Source of the DNA: Mactromeris polynyma
Lineage: Eukaryota; Mollusca; Bivalvia; Venerida; Mactridae
Direction of reading: 5' to 3'
DNA: 64,000 nucleotides
Assembly (NCBI GenBank): GCA_032209605.1
Contig: JASFXZ010000001.1
Coordinates: 1,054,001-1,118,000, forward strand
Part shown: piece after piece, positions 33,301-44,910 of the stretch
Numbering within the stretch: position 1 is the first letter of the stretch
Layout of the letters: the number at the start of each line of letters is the position of its first letter
Made by a program: the position numbers and the translations under genes
Notes under the pieces: generated by a model
What the model was told of the DNA's origin: nothing
The model's input: only the letters and a program-made list of their open reading frames with translations
Database searches by the model: none

Positions 33301-36300
33301 ATTATTCAACGCTAGTTTGTATATCTAGTTAGCACACACAAAAACAAGACATTTACCAGACGTGGAATTGACAGGATCCGTACTGTTTTCGCTAAATGTC
33401 CAGTAAATTGGCGCAGACTAAAAGATTACCATTCTTCACGGGAACATTTTGGTCGAATTAACCTATCATCATTCTATCAAGTTAAGACAATATCGCGGTC
33501 ATTTTATCGGAAGAAAGTACTTCTCCAGGCTTCAAATAAGTTAATGGAATCTTGTTAAGTATAGAAACGGACGAACAATAAAGCGGAACTTCGATAATAC
33601 ACCGCGTTACAAACTGAATAAGTATGCTCGTTATCGGAAGATAAGAGCACGATCAGTTTCGATGTGTTTATAAACCTAACTGTCTGAGTATGATTTCCCT
33701 CATTTCCAACATATGTTTAAGATGTTAAGTTCACTGCAGGAATGTTATCAATGTGAAAAAAGGAAGGCACGAGATATTGACAATGTGTGAAAATTGAACT
33801 TGTGGGTAATGAACTTTGACATAATGAAATCGGGGTTATTTGTAGATATATTTTAATGAAATTTACACAGTATGTAGGTAAGGTACCAATGAAATGAAAT
33901 AAACTCATTATTCATGATTTGAATTGTTTATTTTCGAATTATATGTGTTTCCCCAACCGTTGCGTTTATATTGCTGTTCGGTGTAGATACAGTAAACCTC
34001 AATAATAAGACCACCATTGGGACCCTTGGAAACTGGTCTTCTTATTGAGGTGGTATTAATGTCGAGGTTGAATAAAGAGCAAAACAGTGAAAATGGACTT
34101 TAAAATTGCGTTCTTAATTTTGAGGTGGTCATTAACTAAGGTTTTACTGTAATAAACCTGCTCCACGCCGCCTTTCTTCATACACGTGTGTTACAATCAC
34201 GGTCATACACTCAAAAACCGAAGCAATAAAAGTTGTAAATGTTGATAAGTTGAAATTTGTGGGTTGCTATAGAAAGACTCAATAAAATCTATTTAACTTC
34301 TGTAATATGGCGGACATAGATCAAGTTTAGGGAAATTGTTGTTATTTCAAGCCAACCATTACACAGGGTATAGTTTACATGAATGTTCGTATTTTGTTAT
34401 GAAACCACAACAGAAATAAAAACAGTAAATGAGTTATCTAGCTGAATTCACAAACGTCAAAACCAAACTCTTCAACGCAACAATGTATAAGACTATAGTC
34501 ATTGTTATGTCAATGTTGAAAAGTATCATTGTATCAGTCATATTACCTTGTTCATAATCAAACAATAGAAGCACTCGGTAATACGAGAAACAACGCTAAA
34601 TTTGAGAAAACACTTACACACAGAATCAAGGCCGCATATCTGGGAAAATATGACCATCTGGAAATCATTAATGGTAACTTAATTAATCCCAGGGTAACAA
34701 AACGTTTTTATAGGTCAACGAAACTATCAGATATGTCTACACATGAGGATATTTGTATGATGCCAGCCCTGCGTTCAGTAAAGGTATTTGAGGCTATCGT
34801 TTCGTATCATTCGTAACGTTTTGCAATTTGGTTCCCCATGTGCAGGCAATGTAATACGGTGGACCAGGGATACATTAAAAAACGTTCGCGACTGATAGCC
34901 GAAACTGAACGCAGGGCAGGTGGACGACTGATTCATTAACATACACGGAGTTGTAAAGAGTTCTGTTATTTTAAACGCGTGTTTTCAAGTGTTATATTTA
35001 TCCCAGTTTGGGTTTTGGGCATCTGAAACCCCAAGCCGTCCAGGTCCGTGTCCTGGTAGGGGAATCGAGAAGCAAGGTCACCGAGGAATATTGTAAGAAC
35101 GTTAACAATAACTTTAAAACTGAGTTTATGGTATGGACAAAATAGCCCAAGGGAAATTAAGCTGATTCATTCGCATCTGTATGTAGGTATCATCTAGCGT
35201 GTATGTGTATAATTATGGACTCTGTGTGTGTATGCATTAAGGCGATGCACTTAACATAAGTATACTGTTAATGTTGTCTAATGTGTCGTAGGAACTGAAA
35301 TAGTTTGCCGCAGGTATTTAATTGACCCAGATGTTAGGTATTGAAAATTACATTGTGACGGTGTGGAGACTAAACATTGAAAGTGTGTTTAAGGTCAGTA
35401 TACAAGTATTGAAGAGCGTGATAGTGGAAGGATGTAAATGTTGTGAGATCGCACCCCCGCTTTCGTTATGCTAAATACATAGTGTAGCACTTAAATAAAG
35501 TAACGTTATAAGACACAAATTTGAAGAAAAAACTGTTAAAATGGATCTGGACTCTGAAACACGAGGTTTGTTAAGATTACAGAGACAATCAAGATCACAT
35601 AGGCAAGAACGGAGATACAAACTTTATATTACGTCACAAAATATTTGCACTTAATTGGTCTCTGTATGCGAACTATTAATGTGCTGGCATGAATAGATCG
35701 ATGTAAGGGTCTATCGGAAGTGATTATAAGACAACACTTGATAACAACTACTACACAATCCTCGTTATTTTCGTATACATATATATATGTACATGTATAG
35801 CTGTAAATGGTTTCTGTATCAACACTGAAAGATAACGTTGACCAACAGACTTTGTCTCAAGACTTTCCGAACAATCCACGTACTCACAATTTGTTTAAGA
35901 TGTTGGCCCCTCAAGACTCTCGCCATACCACGGGTGGCCACTTTGGTATTTCAAAAGTACAAACATGTTTTTACCGATCACAAGACAAATTGCCTACTTG
36001 TATGAAGTGTGGAGGACAGAAAACATACTTACCCCCAACCTCGATCATTACTGCATCCTTCTTTTTAAGATATGAATGATGTGAGCGCCTAATCTGTTCC
36101 TTAGGCCAAAACTTGGACCCATTATTATTCCGGTCTTTTACTGCATTCTTAACACAAATTGTATACAACTTTTCTTCATCGGAAGTCAGGGTCGTTGACA
36201 CGCCATAAACTCCAGAAAAATTCACGACACCGTACTTAGATTTCAACGCCCTTACGAAGTTATTTGATTCGTTGGAATGTGCTAGTAAATTCAAATTTAT

Positions 36301-36471
36301 TTCCGGAATGTTGGTTCCTATGTCCTTTGTGCTAAGTACGTGAAATGTTTTTTCCTGCCAGCTTTGTCCACGAAAATACACAAATAAATACATGACAAAA
36401 ACAACAGCCATCGAACCAAACACAAGCTTCAACAACCCACCAAACGACAATCCATTTATTCTCGACATCAT
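26908..36471 (-). CDS. FkbM-type methyltransferase, type II membrane protein, copy 2 (3 coding exons)
   Basis: Exons 36471-36033, 29343-29226 and 27319-26908 have the same splice sites, phases and 322-residue length as copy 1, and no disabling change. Residue differences from copy 1 are P3S, F16L, E75A, D115N, S123P, Q125E and K149Q (IEVGGNQG in the SAM loop); the last exon is identical. E144, G146, E168 and the CEGCEFEAL block are retained, so activity is plausible. The intron between exons 1 and 2 is about 6.7 kb here, enlarged by the hAT-like element at 30176-31175. The methyl acceptor is unknown. Confidence 0.82.
27320..29225 (-). other. Intron of FkbM gene, copy 2
   Basis: Matches the copy-1 intron; the part nearer the terminal exon appears identical, and scattered differences begin near 28597. 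Confidence 0.7.
28446..28538. repeat. Three perfect 31-bp tandem units, copy 2
   Basis: Same three units as at 5911-6003 with no change in number or sequence, unlike every other tandem array in the two units. It lies in the 2.3-kb stretch that appears identical between copies. Confidence 0.95.
29226..29343 (-). CDS. FkbM gene copy 2, coding exon 2
   Basis: Same GTAATG donor and TTTTGCAG acceptor as copy 1. There are two substitutions: one silent, and one giving Q in place of K in the glycine loop. Confidence 0.82.
30176..31175. mobile_element. hAT-like non-autonomous transposon, 1000 bp, private to copy 2
   Basis: The ends TAGGGATGTCAACGAATA and TATTCGTTGACATCCCTA are perfect inverted repeats. 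AAATAAAC occurs immediately outside both ends (30168-30175 and 31176-31183), an 8-bp target-site duplication. Copy 1 has the empty site near 7630-7645. Subterminal regions carry repeated CGAATATTCGAATATTCG motifs on both sides, likely transposase-binding repeats. No transposase frame is present. Terminal YAGGGRTG and 8-bp duplications are typical of the hAT superfamily. Confidence 0.9.
31255..31377. repeat. Spaced perfect 15-bp inverted repeat, copy 2
   Basis: Both arms are conserved as in copy 1 (7713-7835). It lies just beyond the hAT-like insertion. Confidence 0.6.
33990..34149. mobile_element. TA-flanked MITE, 160 bp, copy 2
   Basis: Same element and same TA flanks as 10475-10634; the right end has one change (CTAAGG for CTGAGG). 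Confidence 0.7.
34181..34205. repeat. Single unit of the 25-bp repeat in copy 2
   Basis: One unit only, against four in copy 1 at 10666-10765. This indicates expansion in copy 1 or contraction in copy 2. Confidence 0.85.
34529..34816 (+). CDS. Uncharacterised 95-residue open frame, copy 2 (doubtful gene)
   Basis: Counterpart of 11088-11375 with identical length. No domain, promoter or splice context is visible that would confirm it as a gene. Confidence 0.2.
   Translation: MYQSYYLVHNQTIEALGNTRNNAKFEKTLTHRIKAAYLGKYDHLEIINGNLINPRVTKRFYRSTKLSDMSTHEDICMMPALRSVKVFEAIVSYHS
34766..34917. repeat. Palindromic element, GCCCTGCGTTC ends, copy 2
   Basis: Same ends and length as at 11325-11476. Confidence 0.6.
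35661..35885. other. 225-bp segment present only in copy 2
   Basis: Copy 1 passes from TTGGTC straight to ACAATTTG at 12226/12227. In copy 2 the same words are separated by 225 bp, flanked by TC on both sides, so a short-microhomology deletion in copy 1 is likelier than an insertion. Confidence 0.75.
36033..36471 (-). CDS. FkbM gene copy 2, coding exon 1
   Basis: Donor GTAAGT at 36032-36027; acceptor before 36481. Seven substitutions separate it from copy 1, six of them changing the residue, all in the anchor, stem or the start of the domain. Confidence 0.82.
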
Positions 36472-37027
36472 ATTGGTCCGCCTGAAACAAGAATATAAAC
36501 TGTGACACAAGTACGCTTTGTTCAATTCAAGTTGTTAATCTATACGTGGATGAAACCCTGAACCATTGAAACACAAGTACCAACTCCAGTCGCACGTTTA
36601 CTACGGCATACATTTAACCATCTTCACAACACGCCAACATTTGATTAGTGTATAGTGTTGAAATAGAACTATTGAACGTTCAGACAACTAATCCTCCACT
36701 TACGCTTAATCACTTATTTTACTGCTACGTTTTCATGTTTGCTGAACTATATTGTACGAAAGCACGATGTACCTAAATTTATGTACAGCAATAACAACAA
36801 GAACGAAACAAAATATAACAACCCTTATCAACATTACTTACTTACTCCACATACGCCTTGTATGTCAGAAGATTATAATAAATCCGTGTTAGTTTCCTAA
36901 AAACGATATTTAAACTAGTATCACCAGTGCATCGCTCAAGTTTAACACAGCTTGGCAAACTTAACCAGCAGGTACACATATACACTGTATGAACTGTACA
37001 TACACGAAGGTAAAATAAAAATGTTAC

Positions 37028-37077
37028 CTGAGATATTTCACTGAGAACAATTCGATTTTCAACCGCAGGCAATTATT
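37028..37077 (-). other. Possible non-coding first exon of FkbM gene, copy 2
   Basis: A donor-like CAG/GTAACA lies at 37030-37022 on the minus strand, in the position matching copy 1's candidate. The 5' limit is not visible. Confidence 0.2.
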
Positions 37078-37697
37078 CCAAATAGTGTTTCCTTATAGTA
37101 TCACAAGTATCATTTCATAATTACACCATTGTGATATCCTTTTAAGAACACATTATGTACTGAAATGAAAATACATAAATTTTATGATGGTATATCACCC
37201 TCGTACAGCATCCAAATTGCATATAACACTCGAATATAAAAATTGGTGGATATATCCGTTCTGTTAGAAGAAAGAAACAATAATAAGTCAGTATAAAGGT
37301 ATTAGCGCCTGTTATTGATTTGTATCTAAGGCAACCGATAGTACTATTGGTCTTCAGATAGATACGTACTTCTTAATACATGTAACAGGTTGATAACATC
37401 TGCGGGTGTGTGGACATAATAACACACCACTGCACAGCGTCCTACCATTGTCAATATAACAAGAACACAATGACCGTGATAAACGCTTGACCGGTCAATG
37501 GTCAATCTCATTCTTTGTGTTATATCAGAATACCTGTAGCCACATTTTAGGAAGAATTCAAAACACGTGACATTCGCTTTACTGCCTTATAAAATGTAAC
37601 CAAAAATATCAATGGTTTGCTAACTGCAGAATCAAAACATGTGACACTGCCGCATACCATGTAAGAAAATATGCTCAATAGTTTGCTAATTACTGCA

Positions 37698-37980
37698 TCT
37701 ATTGAGACGCTGATCATATAGTATAACATGTACACACAGTGTAATATATTGAGACGCTGATCATATAGTATAACATGTACACACTGTGTAATATATTGAG
37801 ACGCTGATCATATAGTATAACATGTACACATCAGTGTAATATATTGAGACGCTGATCATATAGTATAACATGTACACATCAGTGTTATATATTGAGACGC
37901 TGATCATATAGTATAACATGTACACAGTATAATTTACTGAGACGCTTATCATTTACTATAACAAGTACACAGTGTAATTT
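37698..37980. repeat. 45-bp minisatellite, 6 units (copy 2)
   Basis: Same unit as 14262-15256, with three variants carrying 2-3 extra bases (ACACATCAGTG). Only 6 units against 22 in copy 1. Confidence 0.97.
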
Positions 37981-38422
37981 TAATGAAAGGAACATTATCC
38001 ATGTAAGTAGTTTTTGTGCAAGTATAAGCAGTGTTTTTTAAAATTGTAAAAAAGCTAATACGATATATTTATATCGGAAAATAAAATCTCGCAAAAGCTG
38101 GTGCACGTAAACCAGATATGGCGCATCGATACGATGTAAGCGGCAGAAAAAAAACGAAACTCATTGCCCGTTTTGTTATTCATACTCACATTAAATATAG
38201 ATTGTTTACAGTTACCTTTAAATGAATCTCTTCTGAAAACGGGACATAGCGCTATAATCCATAAACTATTTAGACGTCTTTCGCGGCTGGCTGGCCATTT
38301 AGTTTCAATGTTTAAACAATTTCTGTGTTCTCATATGAACTGATAATTGACAGTAATTAATTAGTTTTCTTGTGTTTTAATTAATTTGATTGAGTGATGC
38401 CTATACATAATTCCCACATACA

Positions 38423-38709
38423 CAATATTTACCTCCCTTATTCTTAACTGTCGGCCATTTTGATAGGCAAAACTGATAAGCCCTTATAGGAGTAATTTCC
38501 AAATATGTGAAAATACCACGAGAAATTGCATGTGACAACCACGTTTTCTTCAACTTACTGAGCCAAACATGAGCAGGATGAATAAGTTACTTTTGATATG
38601 TCGGATTAGTTTATCATCGTTTACATTATACATGTATTTCCCCATAAAATGAAAGGAAATTTGCCTATCAAAATGGCCGACAATGCAGAACAAGGGAGGT
38701 AAATATTGC
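38423..38709. mobile_element. MITE-like element, inverted ends of about 45 bp, copy 2
   Basis: Counterpart of 15701-15985 with both arms intact. Confidence 0.65.
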
Positions 38710-38989
38710 ACCTGTGAGAACTAGGTATTGAATTGCAATTTATAAACCACGCCCTCGGCAGATTAGTTTTACAGGTCATTACTGTAATTGAAAATTGCCC
38801 TAGGTTTCAGCTGTAAAACACAAGAGTCATAAAACCCCAGGAGATCTTTGTTATGTGTCTATTCATATTGCTATTTCCTGTTTGATAGAATTAGTGCCTT
38901 TGATGATTGAAATGATTAGGTCATATCAGTCTGTGATCTCAATTTGTAATAAACACAATGGGTTGCAACTGTCTTGTCATCCAAGATAT

Positions 38990-40620
38990 TTATACTTCAA
39001 AGACTTTGTTCAGAATTAAATTGATGTCACCATCCTTGATAAACAGGGAGAACCGTTATCTCCCTTACCATGTATCTTGTTTATAAAGTAAAACGATATT
39101 GACACAATAATTGACCGCAACAACCTTACTGATGATGATATTAATTTATTGTCTATATACATGCTGTTATTTGCTGATGATATTGTTCTTTTTACCACAT
39201 ATCCTAATAGTCTACAAAATCAACTAAATAATGTATATAAATACTCACGTAAGTGGGGATTAAAGACACGGACCTATATATGGTATATAGGTCCGTGTTA
39301 AAGATTAACATAAATAAAACAAAAATATGTATTTTTGAAAGCAAAAAGAGTAATAATGTTTTTAGATGGTTTATTAACCAAGAATTAGTTGAAGTTGAAG
39401 ATAGTTTCTGTTATCTTGGAATTAAATTTTACTACACTGGTAACTTAATATATGCCGCTAAAGCATTACAAGAACTAGCTCTTAAAGCATATAATCACCT
39501 TTTATATGTATTCAGTAGGGTTAATCTAGATATTAAAACGAAATTGTCGTTATTTGATTCACTAGTTGTATCTATACTTCTTTACAGTTGTGAAATATGG
39601 GGAGCTTACTCTTACAAGCAAATTGATAAACTCCATATCAAATTTTGCAAACGCATATTAGGAGTCCGTACTCAAACATCCAATGCTGCAGTGTTAGGAG
39701 AACTTGGTCGATACCCGCTGTCAGTGATATGTAAATAAAGAGCACTCAAATATTGGCTAAAAATACTAAATAATCAGGATTCTTTATTATTTCAATTATA
39801 TAATGAACAATGCTTAATCAATGAAAGAACTAATATTATATCAATTCTTAACACCTTAAGATATGGAAATAGTTTTAACATGTGTAATATGAATGTAAAT
39901 TACTTCAGTATGCTTAAACAAAGACTTCGGGATCAGTATGTACAAACATGGAGTGATACACTCAATAACCATTACAAAATGTTTTATTACAGGAAGTTCA
40001 AAACAGATTATACATTTGAAAAGTACCAAGAAATTATTAAAAATGAAAACATTAGAAAAGAACTAACGCGTTTTAGATTAGGATCACATAGCTTAGAAAT
40101 CGAAAATGGAAGATACAACGGAATTATTAGAGAAAATCGTACCGTACTTTGTTCTCATAATACAATAGAAACGGAATATCATTTTTTTTCGTGTGCTGTC
40201 AAGCATTTAATGAACTCCGTACAAAATTAAACGTTACATTCCTGGCCTTCATTGAATAAATTGTATAATATTGTGTCTAATAAAAATAGCGCAGTTATTG
40301 TCCACTCTGCTTAATTAGTTTTTAATGCAATGAAACTGAGACAAACTTACATTAATTGCTCCATAGTAAGATTTGCTGTTCTTAAAATATCTTCTGCTGT
40401 TTACGTATATTTATATATATTTATTATTGTGTAACATTAAGACACTAAAATGTTATTCCATTGCTGCTTACATTTAATATTCACTCTTATACACAAATAT
40501 CTTTGTTCTGTTCTGTGTTTGCTTATATTACATATTTGATATTGTATTTGTAACATGTTTTTTTACTGTCTTGACTATCTCATATTTATGTTTATTTTGT
40601 TAATGGTCAAAGGCACTGTA
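38990..40620 (+). mobile_element. Dead LINE fragment, copy 2
   Basis: Same element as at 16255-17915, with FADD at 39170-39181. Here the C-terminal frame stays open longer (39880-40230), reaching a CxH-type tail (CSHNTIETEYHFFSC), because the copy-1 TGA is a GGA. It carries its own small deletion near 40225. Confidence 0.85.
39261..39303. mobile_element. 33-bp perfect palindrome flanked by TAAAG repeats, copy 2
   Basis: Identical to 16538-16580; the insertion predates divergence of the units. Confidence 0.85.
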
Positions 40621-40634
40621 TGTACCAATAAACA

Positions 40635-41595
40635 TATACTATAGTAAAACAGACAATAAATACCTTGATTTGACCAACTTAATTTTTAATTTTCACGCGC
40701 TTGTGCTGGGGAAAATAGACGACTTGTGTACACAGAACATGTCATGCTCGCGTGATCTACATCATTTGTTTAGTTGATCTTTACACAATTTTAGATTATG
40801 CAAACATAGATTGCTTTTCACAGCAGCCTTAGTGTATTAATACAATTAGACTTTGATGAAGATATTGTATTTAGGACTTTGATATGACAGAAACTGTAGA
40901 CACTTACATTTGGTTATTTTACTTATCATATCTTAATCAAACATCGCGTAAAAATCATCTTTCCAATTTCCGAGCCTATTTTCCATAAAGGCTGAAAATT
41001 TCAAAACTACCACTTAGCCCAGACATTAATTGTCTCCTGTAAAAATAGAAATACGTAAGGCGGATTAAAAGCATAGTTGCCACAAAATAGCCTGTGAATA
41101 AACACTATGTTAAACTTTGACTATTGTTTTATAGGAAACAGCTCCGTTAGTTACACTGAATGTAGGACATTAGCCCCTAAGCTTAAATGTCAAATAGCTA
41201 AAATAGGCTGACAAAAGCCCCTTCATGATACTGCACATGCGGACAATAGCCCCTTCAACATAGGACATTAGCCCCTGTATGATTTTGCACATGGTCCTTG
41301 ATAACAGGACATAAACTCATATTTAATTAACACACTCTTTATAGTGTTAACAAATACCTATTAATAAAAGAATAAATAAAAATATGAATTATGAAATACT
41401 TGTTAAAATATTTGTTTTAAGGCATAATTATATTGCAGTAAACTTTCCCCATTATTTTTTAACCTGTTTAGATAAACTACTAATTATTATTTGATTTAAT
41501 TGAAAAAATAATACTAAATATAAAGGAATTAATATTGGAGCTCTTCAACAATCTTTCAAACTTCCCCCTTTGTGGGGGAAGGGGATAATGTCCTA
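40635..41595. other. Gene-free stretch, copy 2
   Basis: Matches 19290-20261 of copy 1, including the GGACATTAGCCCC motifs with one unit fewer. No gene is visible. Confidence 0.6.
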
Positions 41596-42254
41596 TGTTC
41601 TCTCTCTTCATCCCTTCCATAGTTCTCCCCCTATATCCCTTCTATAGTTCTCTCCCTTTATCCCTAATATAGTTCTCTCCCTTTATCCCATCAATAGTTC
41701 TCTCCCTTTATCCCTTCCATAGTTCTCCCCCTATGTCCCTTCTATAGTTCTCTCCCTTTATCCCTTCTATAGTTCTCTCCCTTTATCCCATCAATAGTTC
41801 TCTCCATTTATCCCTTCTATAGTTCTCTCCCTTTATCCCTTCTATAGTTATCTCCCTTTATCCCTTCTATAGTTCTCTCCCTTTATCCCTTCTATAGTTA
41901 TCTCCCTTTATCCCATCTAAAGTTCTCTCCCTTTATACCTTCCATAGTTCTCTCCCGTTATCCCTTCTATAGTTCTCACCCTTTATCCCCTCTATAGTTC
42001 TCTCCCTTTATCCCATCTAAAGTTCTCTCCCTTTATACCTTCCACAGTTCTCTCCCTTTATCCCTTCTATAGTTCTCTCCCTTTATCCCTTCTACAGTTC
42101 TCCCCTATATCCCTTCTAAAGTTCTCTCCCTTTATCCCTTCTATGGTTCTTTCCCTTTATCCCTTCTATGGTTCTCTCCCTTTATCCCTTCTATAGTTCT
42201 CTCCCTTTATCCCTTCTATGGTTCTCTCCCTGTATCCCTTCTGTAGTTCTCTCT
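41596..42254. repeat. 25-bp polypyrimidine minisatellite, about 26 units (copy 2)
   Basis: Same unit and same left junction as the array at 20262, a third of the length. It ends the tandem unit; downstream sequence (42255 on) is unrelated to that after copy 1's array. Confidence 0.97.
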
Positions 42255-42837
42255 ATAATAGTTTACTGTTAATTTGTTTTACAGTTCTAGAGGTTATTAA
42301 ATAGAGACATGGAAATACCGGTATTGCTTTATGCGTCATGAACCTAGAACTACATATATGTGCAGCTTGGATAAACATCAAGAGTTATTATCTCACATGA
42401 TTAGCGGCATTGTTAAAGCCATATCCTCGATATTAGATTGTCTCCCTTCCACGCGAAAATGATACCTGTCACAATGGTCAATAGTCAATAATCGATATAG
42501 GCTCCATGCTTAAAACGGATTTAATATACTTTAATTTAACGTCCTGATAATTATCGTTAGCGACTAACTTAGCCACTACACTGTGTTTAGACAGCATGTT
42601 AAAATTGCCTCGTATTTGTATATGTATTACTGTGTTTACCGTCGCCGCGCACATTTTATAATGCACTTTATGGTATTTTGGTCGACCCGGTATGTCCCCT
42701 GCACACCATAAATATACTTTTTGAAACGGAAGGGGGAAATTTACCTGCCAGTAGAGCAGTATATGTCAAACAGACAATTTTTGAAGTCAAATACGGTCAC
42801 TGCACATTGCCAATGAGACCCATCGTACAGCTACCAT
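42255..42837. other. Gene-free stretch after tandem units
   Basis: Unique to this window. The plus-strand open frame at 42678-43001 runs through a SINE in antisense and is not a gene candidate. Confidence 0.5.
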
Positions 42838-43020
42838 TTTCCTGGCATCTAACCAGTATACTTTTCTGGAATCTACCCAGTACTTTCCTGGTTACATGCC
42901 AGTACTATGTTAGGTGGGAAACACTGAAAAGCATTTCTGTTTTATCCGGCGAGACGAGGGATCCAACCCACGACCTTCGGATTCGTAGTCAGCAGCGTTA
43001 ACCACCGAGCCTCGGGCTAT
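42838..43020 (-). mobile_element. tRNA-derived SINE, minus orientation
   Basis: On the minus strand GCTCGGTGGTTAACGCTG resembles an A box and GGTCGTGGGTTGGATCC a B box, followed by a body with TACTGG...CCAGGAAA units repeated about three times. The TACTGGTTAG...CCAGGAAAA tail is shared with the SINEs near 54.3 and 62.0 kb. Confidence 0.6.
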
Positions 43021-43286
43021 AGTTTGACTTTATATACTCAATGACTTGAACGTGGAGTTAAAAGAAATGTACTGTATAATGTCTGAGGCTCATGGAACAA
43101 TTGTTCATTTAATATATACAATACTACATATACAGTTTGAAAATTAACAGTTTTCACAGTTCCAAAAAAATGATGGACCCTTTCTATTCTGAAAGCCTTA
43201 CGTAAGCCTTAAATAAGCCGATAATTAGAAAGTTACGCATATTTTCTTATTCCTTTTCAACTAGCGAAACCACCTGTGTACTATAC
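43021..43286. other. Gene-free spacer
   Basis: I see nothing recognisable in this AT-rich stretch. Confidence 0.4.
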
Positions 43287-44500
43287 AATGGGCCCGTTTT
43301 ATCAACGTTCTTACGCACGAAATTTTCGTAAGATTTTCTTACGACGTTCTTACGATCTCAAGAGCGTTTTATCAAATTTTCGTACGTATGTAGTCGTTAC
43401 GAATTCGTAAGTTTTAACGAAAATGCTACGAATGATTACAGGCATTCGTAACGTTCGTAACAAAAATTATATTAACATTTCACATTAATCAACAACAGTT
43501 ATGAACTTTTTTATCAATTCATCTACTTCATATCACATGAAATTGTCTGGCATTTCTGAAAAAAATAAATAAATATATTAATAAGTATTTATTGTTATCT
43601 TCTAAGTATAAGATGATTTCATACATACTAGCTGATACAGTAGTCAATCAAAGTTATATAATCAGTCACAAAGTAAAACTACTGACAACCGAAAAGTAAT
43701 TAGAAGATGGAATAAGAAGTGTGTATGTGACATTGTACATGGAATTAAAATGTATGGTTTACATTTAAAGTACAGAATCAACTATGTCATACAACCTTTT
43801 AAATTGAATATTTTTATTTGATTACTGCTAAGCCTAATTTTAAACTGTTAAGACACGAACTGGATGAATATATTTTAAGACAGGTTAATTATTATCATTT
43901 GGCAATTTAAAAGTTTGTTTGATTGTTACTATTTATATCATGAACTCTTATACATCATTATAATTACAGTGGTTGTGACTTTAAGCAGCACTTCACATTT
44001 TCTTTAACAATAGTCTGCATCATTAACATCACCAGCTGAATGACATCCTCAATGACATTTGACTGCAAAATAAAGTATTAAATCCTCAATAAATTAAATC
44101 CGCTAGTTCAAACTCAAGAAAATAATAAATTATTTAGGCAAGTTTTTATTCTTCTGAGCTAGAATACCACTCAATATACTAGTTCTTAAGCTGTGTAGTA
44201 GAGTGTGATGAAACGATAGAGCACCTTGCGAGAGTTGGGGAGGGGTCGAGCCCCACACTGTGTCGTATCCATCTGCATTTATATGAAGGTAACATTAGTA
44301 TAGTGACGTAAGTGGGAGGAGAGCAGCGGTGAGGGGTGATACAGCCAACTGGTCAGTATAGTTGGTAGAGCGCCCTGACGATGTAGAGGGTGCGTGGTTT
44401 CGAGCACCTCACCAAGCGCCACACCACTACAGTACTTTCATATTTCAGTTCGAACCTCTTATGACCAGCCCCTGTTGGGCATCTTATATAATTAGTCATC
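43287..44500 (+). repeat. Inverted copy of the 98-1280 repeat
   Basis: Runs in reverse complement from AATGGGCCCGTTTTATCAAC (equivalent to 1261-1280) to TAGTCATC (equivalent to about 98), with about 5% divergence and small indels. The two tRNA-like modules now read on the plus strand (about 44205-44270 and 44345-44420). Confidence 0.85.
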
Positions 44501-44910
44501 AGACGTGCAATTGCAAACCTGATCACCCATGATGTTTTAAGAAATATAAGGCAGGCATATCTGCCGGCATACCTTACTGAATACTGTTCAGTGTTCTGTA
44601 ACGTAACAGTACTTTTAAGCAGCTGTCCACCGAAGTTTTTTCGTCTTTCTCTGAGAAGTTAGTTTGCCTATTTTTTTACATGAATATGCCTTGCCGCTTT
44701 TAAAGTTATATTTAATAAATGACAAGAATTAAACTTTTAAGTGTAAGGTGGTAGAGATTTTTTCTAAAAACTGGCACAATGAAAACGTGAAATGTTTTTG
44801 ATGAAGAAAAAATTGCATTTCTAAATATCGGTTAGTATTATTAAAACATCAAAAAAGTTGAAGAACAGAACTTCTTTCTGATTTAAAAAATGTGAATATT
44901 TTTCCATATA

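Larger units (their letters stand above)
31184..36032 (-). other. Remainder of large FkbM intron, copy 2
   Basis: Corresponds to 7640-12373 in copy 1 with scattered substitutions, a 26-bp deletion near 32350, and a 225-bp segment (35661-35885) missing in copy 1. No further gene is visible. Confidence 0.65.
22491..42254. repeat. Tandem segmental unit, copy 2
   Basis: Same order and orientation of every landmark as copy 1. The offset is 22535 bp over the gene's last two exons, 23659 bp at the first coding exon (after the 1-kb hAT insertion and a 225-bp segment absent from copy 1), 23437 bp near the 45-bp minisatellite and 22723 bp at the LINE. It ends in the 25-bp minisatellite, after which sequence is unrelated to copy 1. 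Confidence 0.93.

Noticed and set aside
42678..43001. 107-codon plus-strand frame
   Set aside because: Covers a SINE in antisense; no domain.
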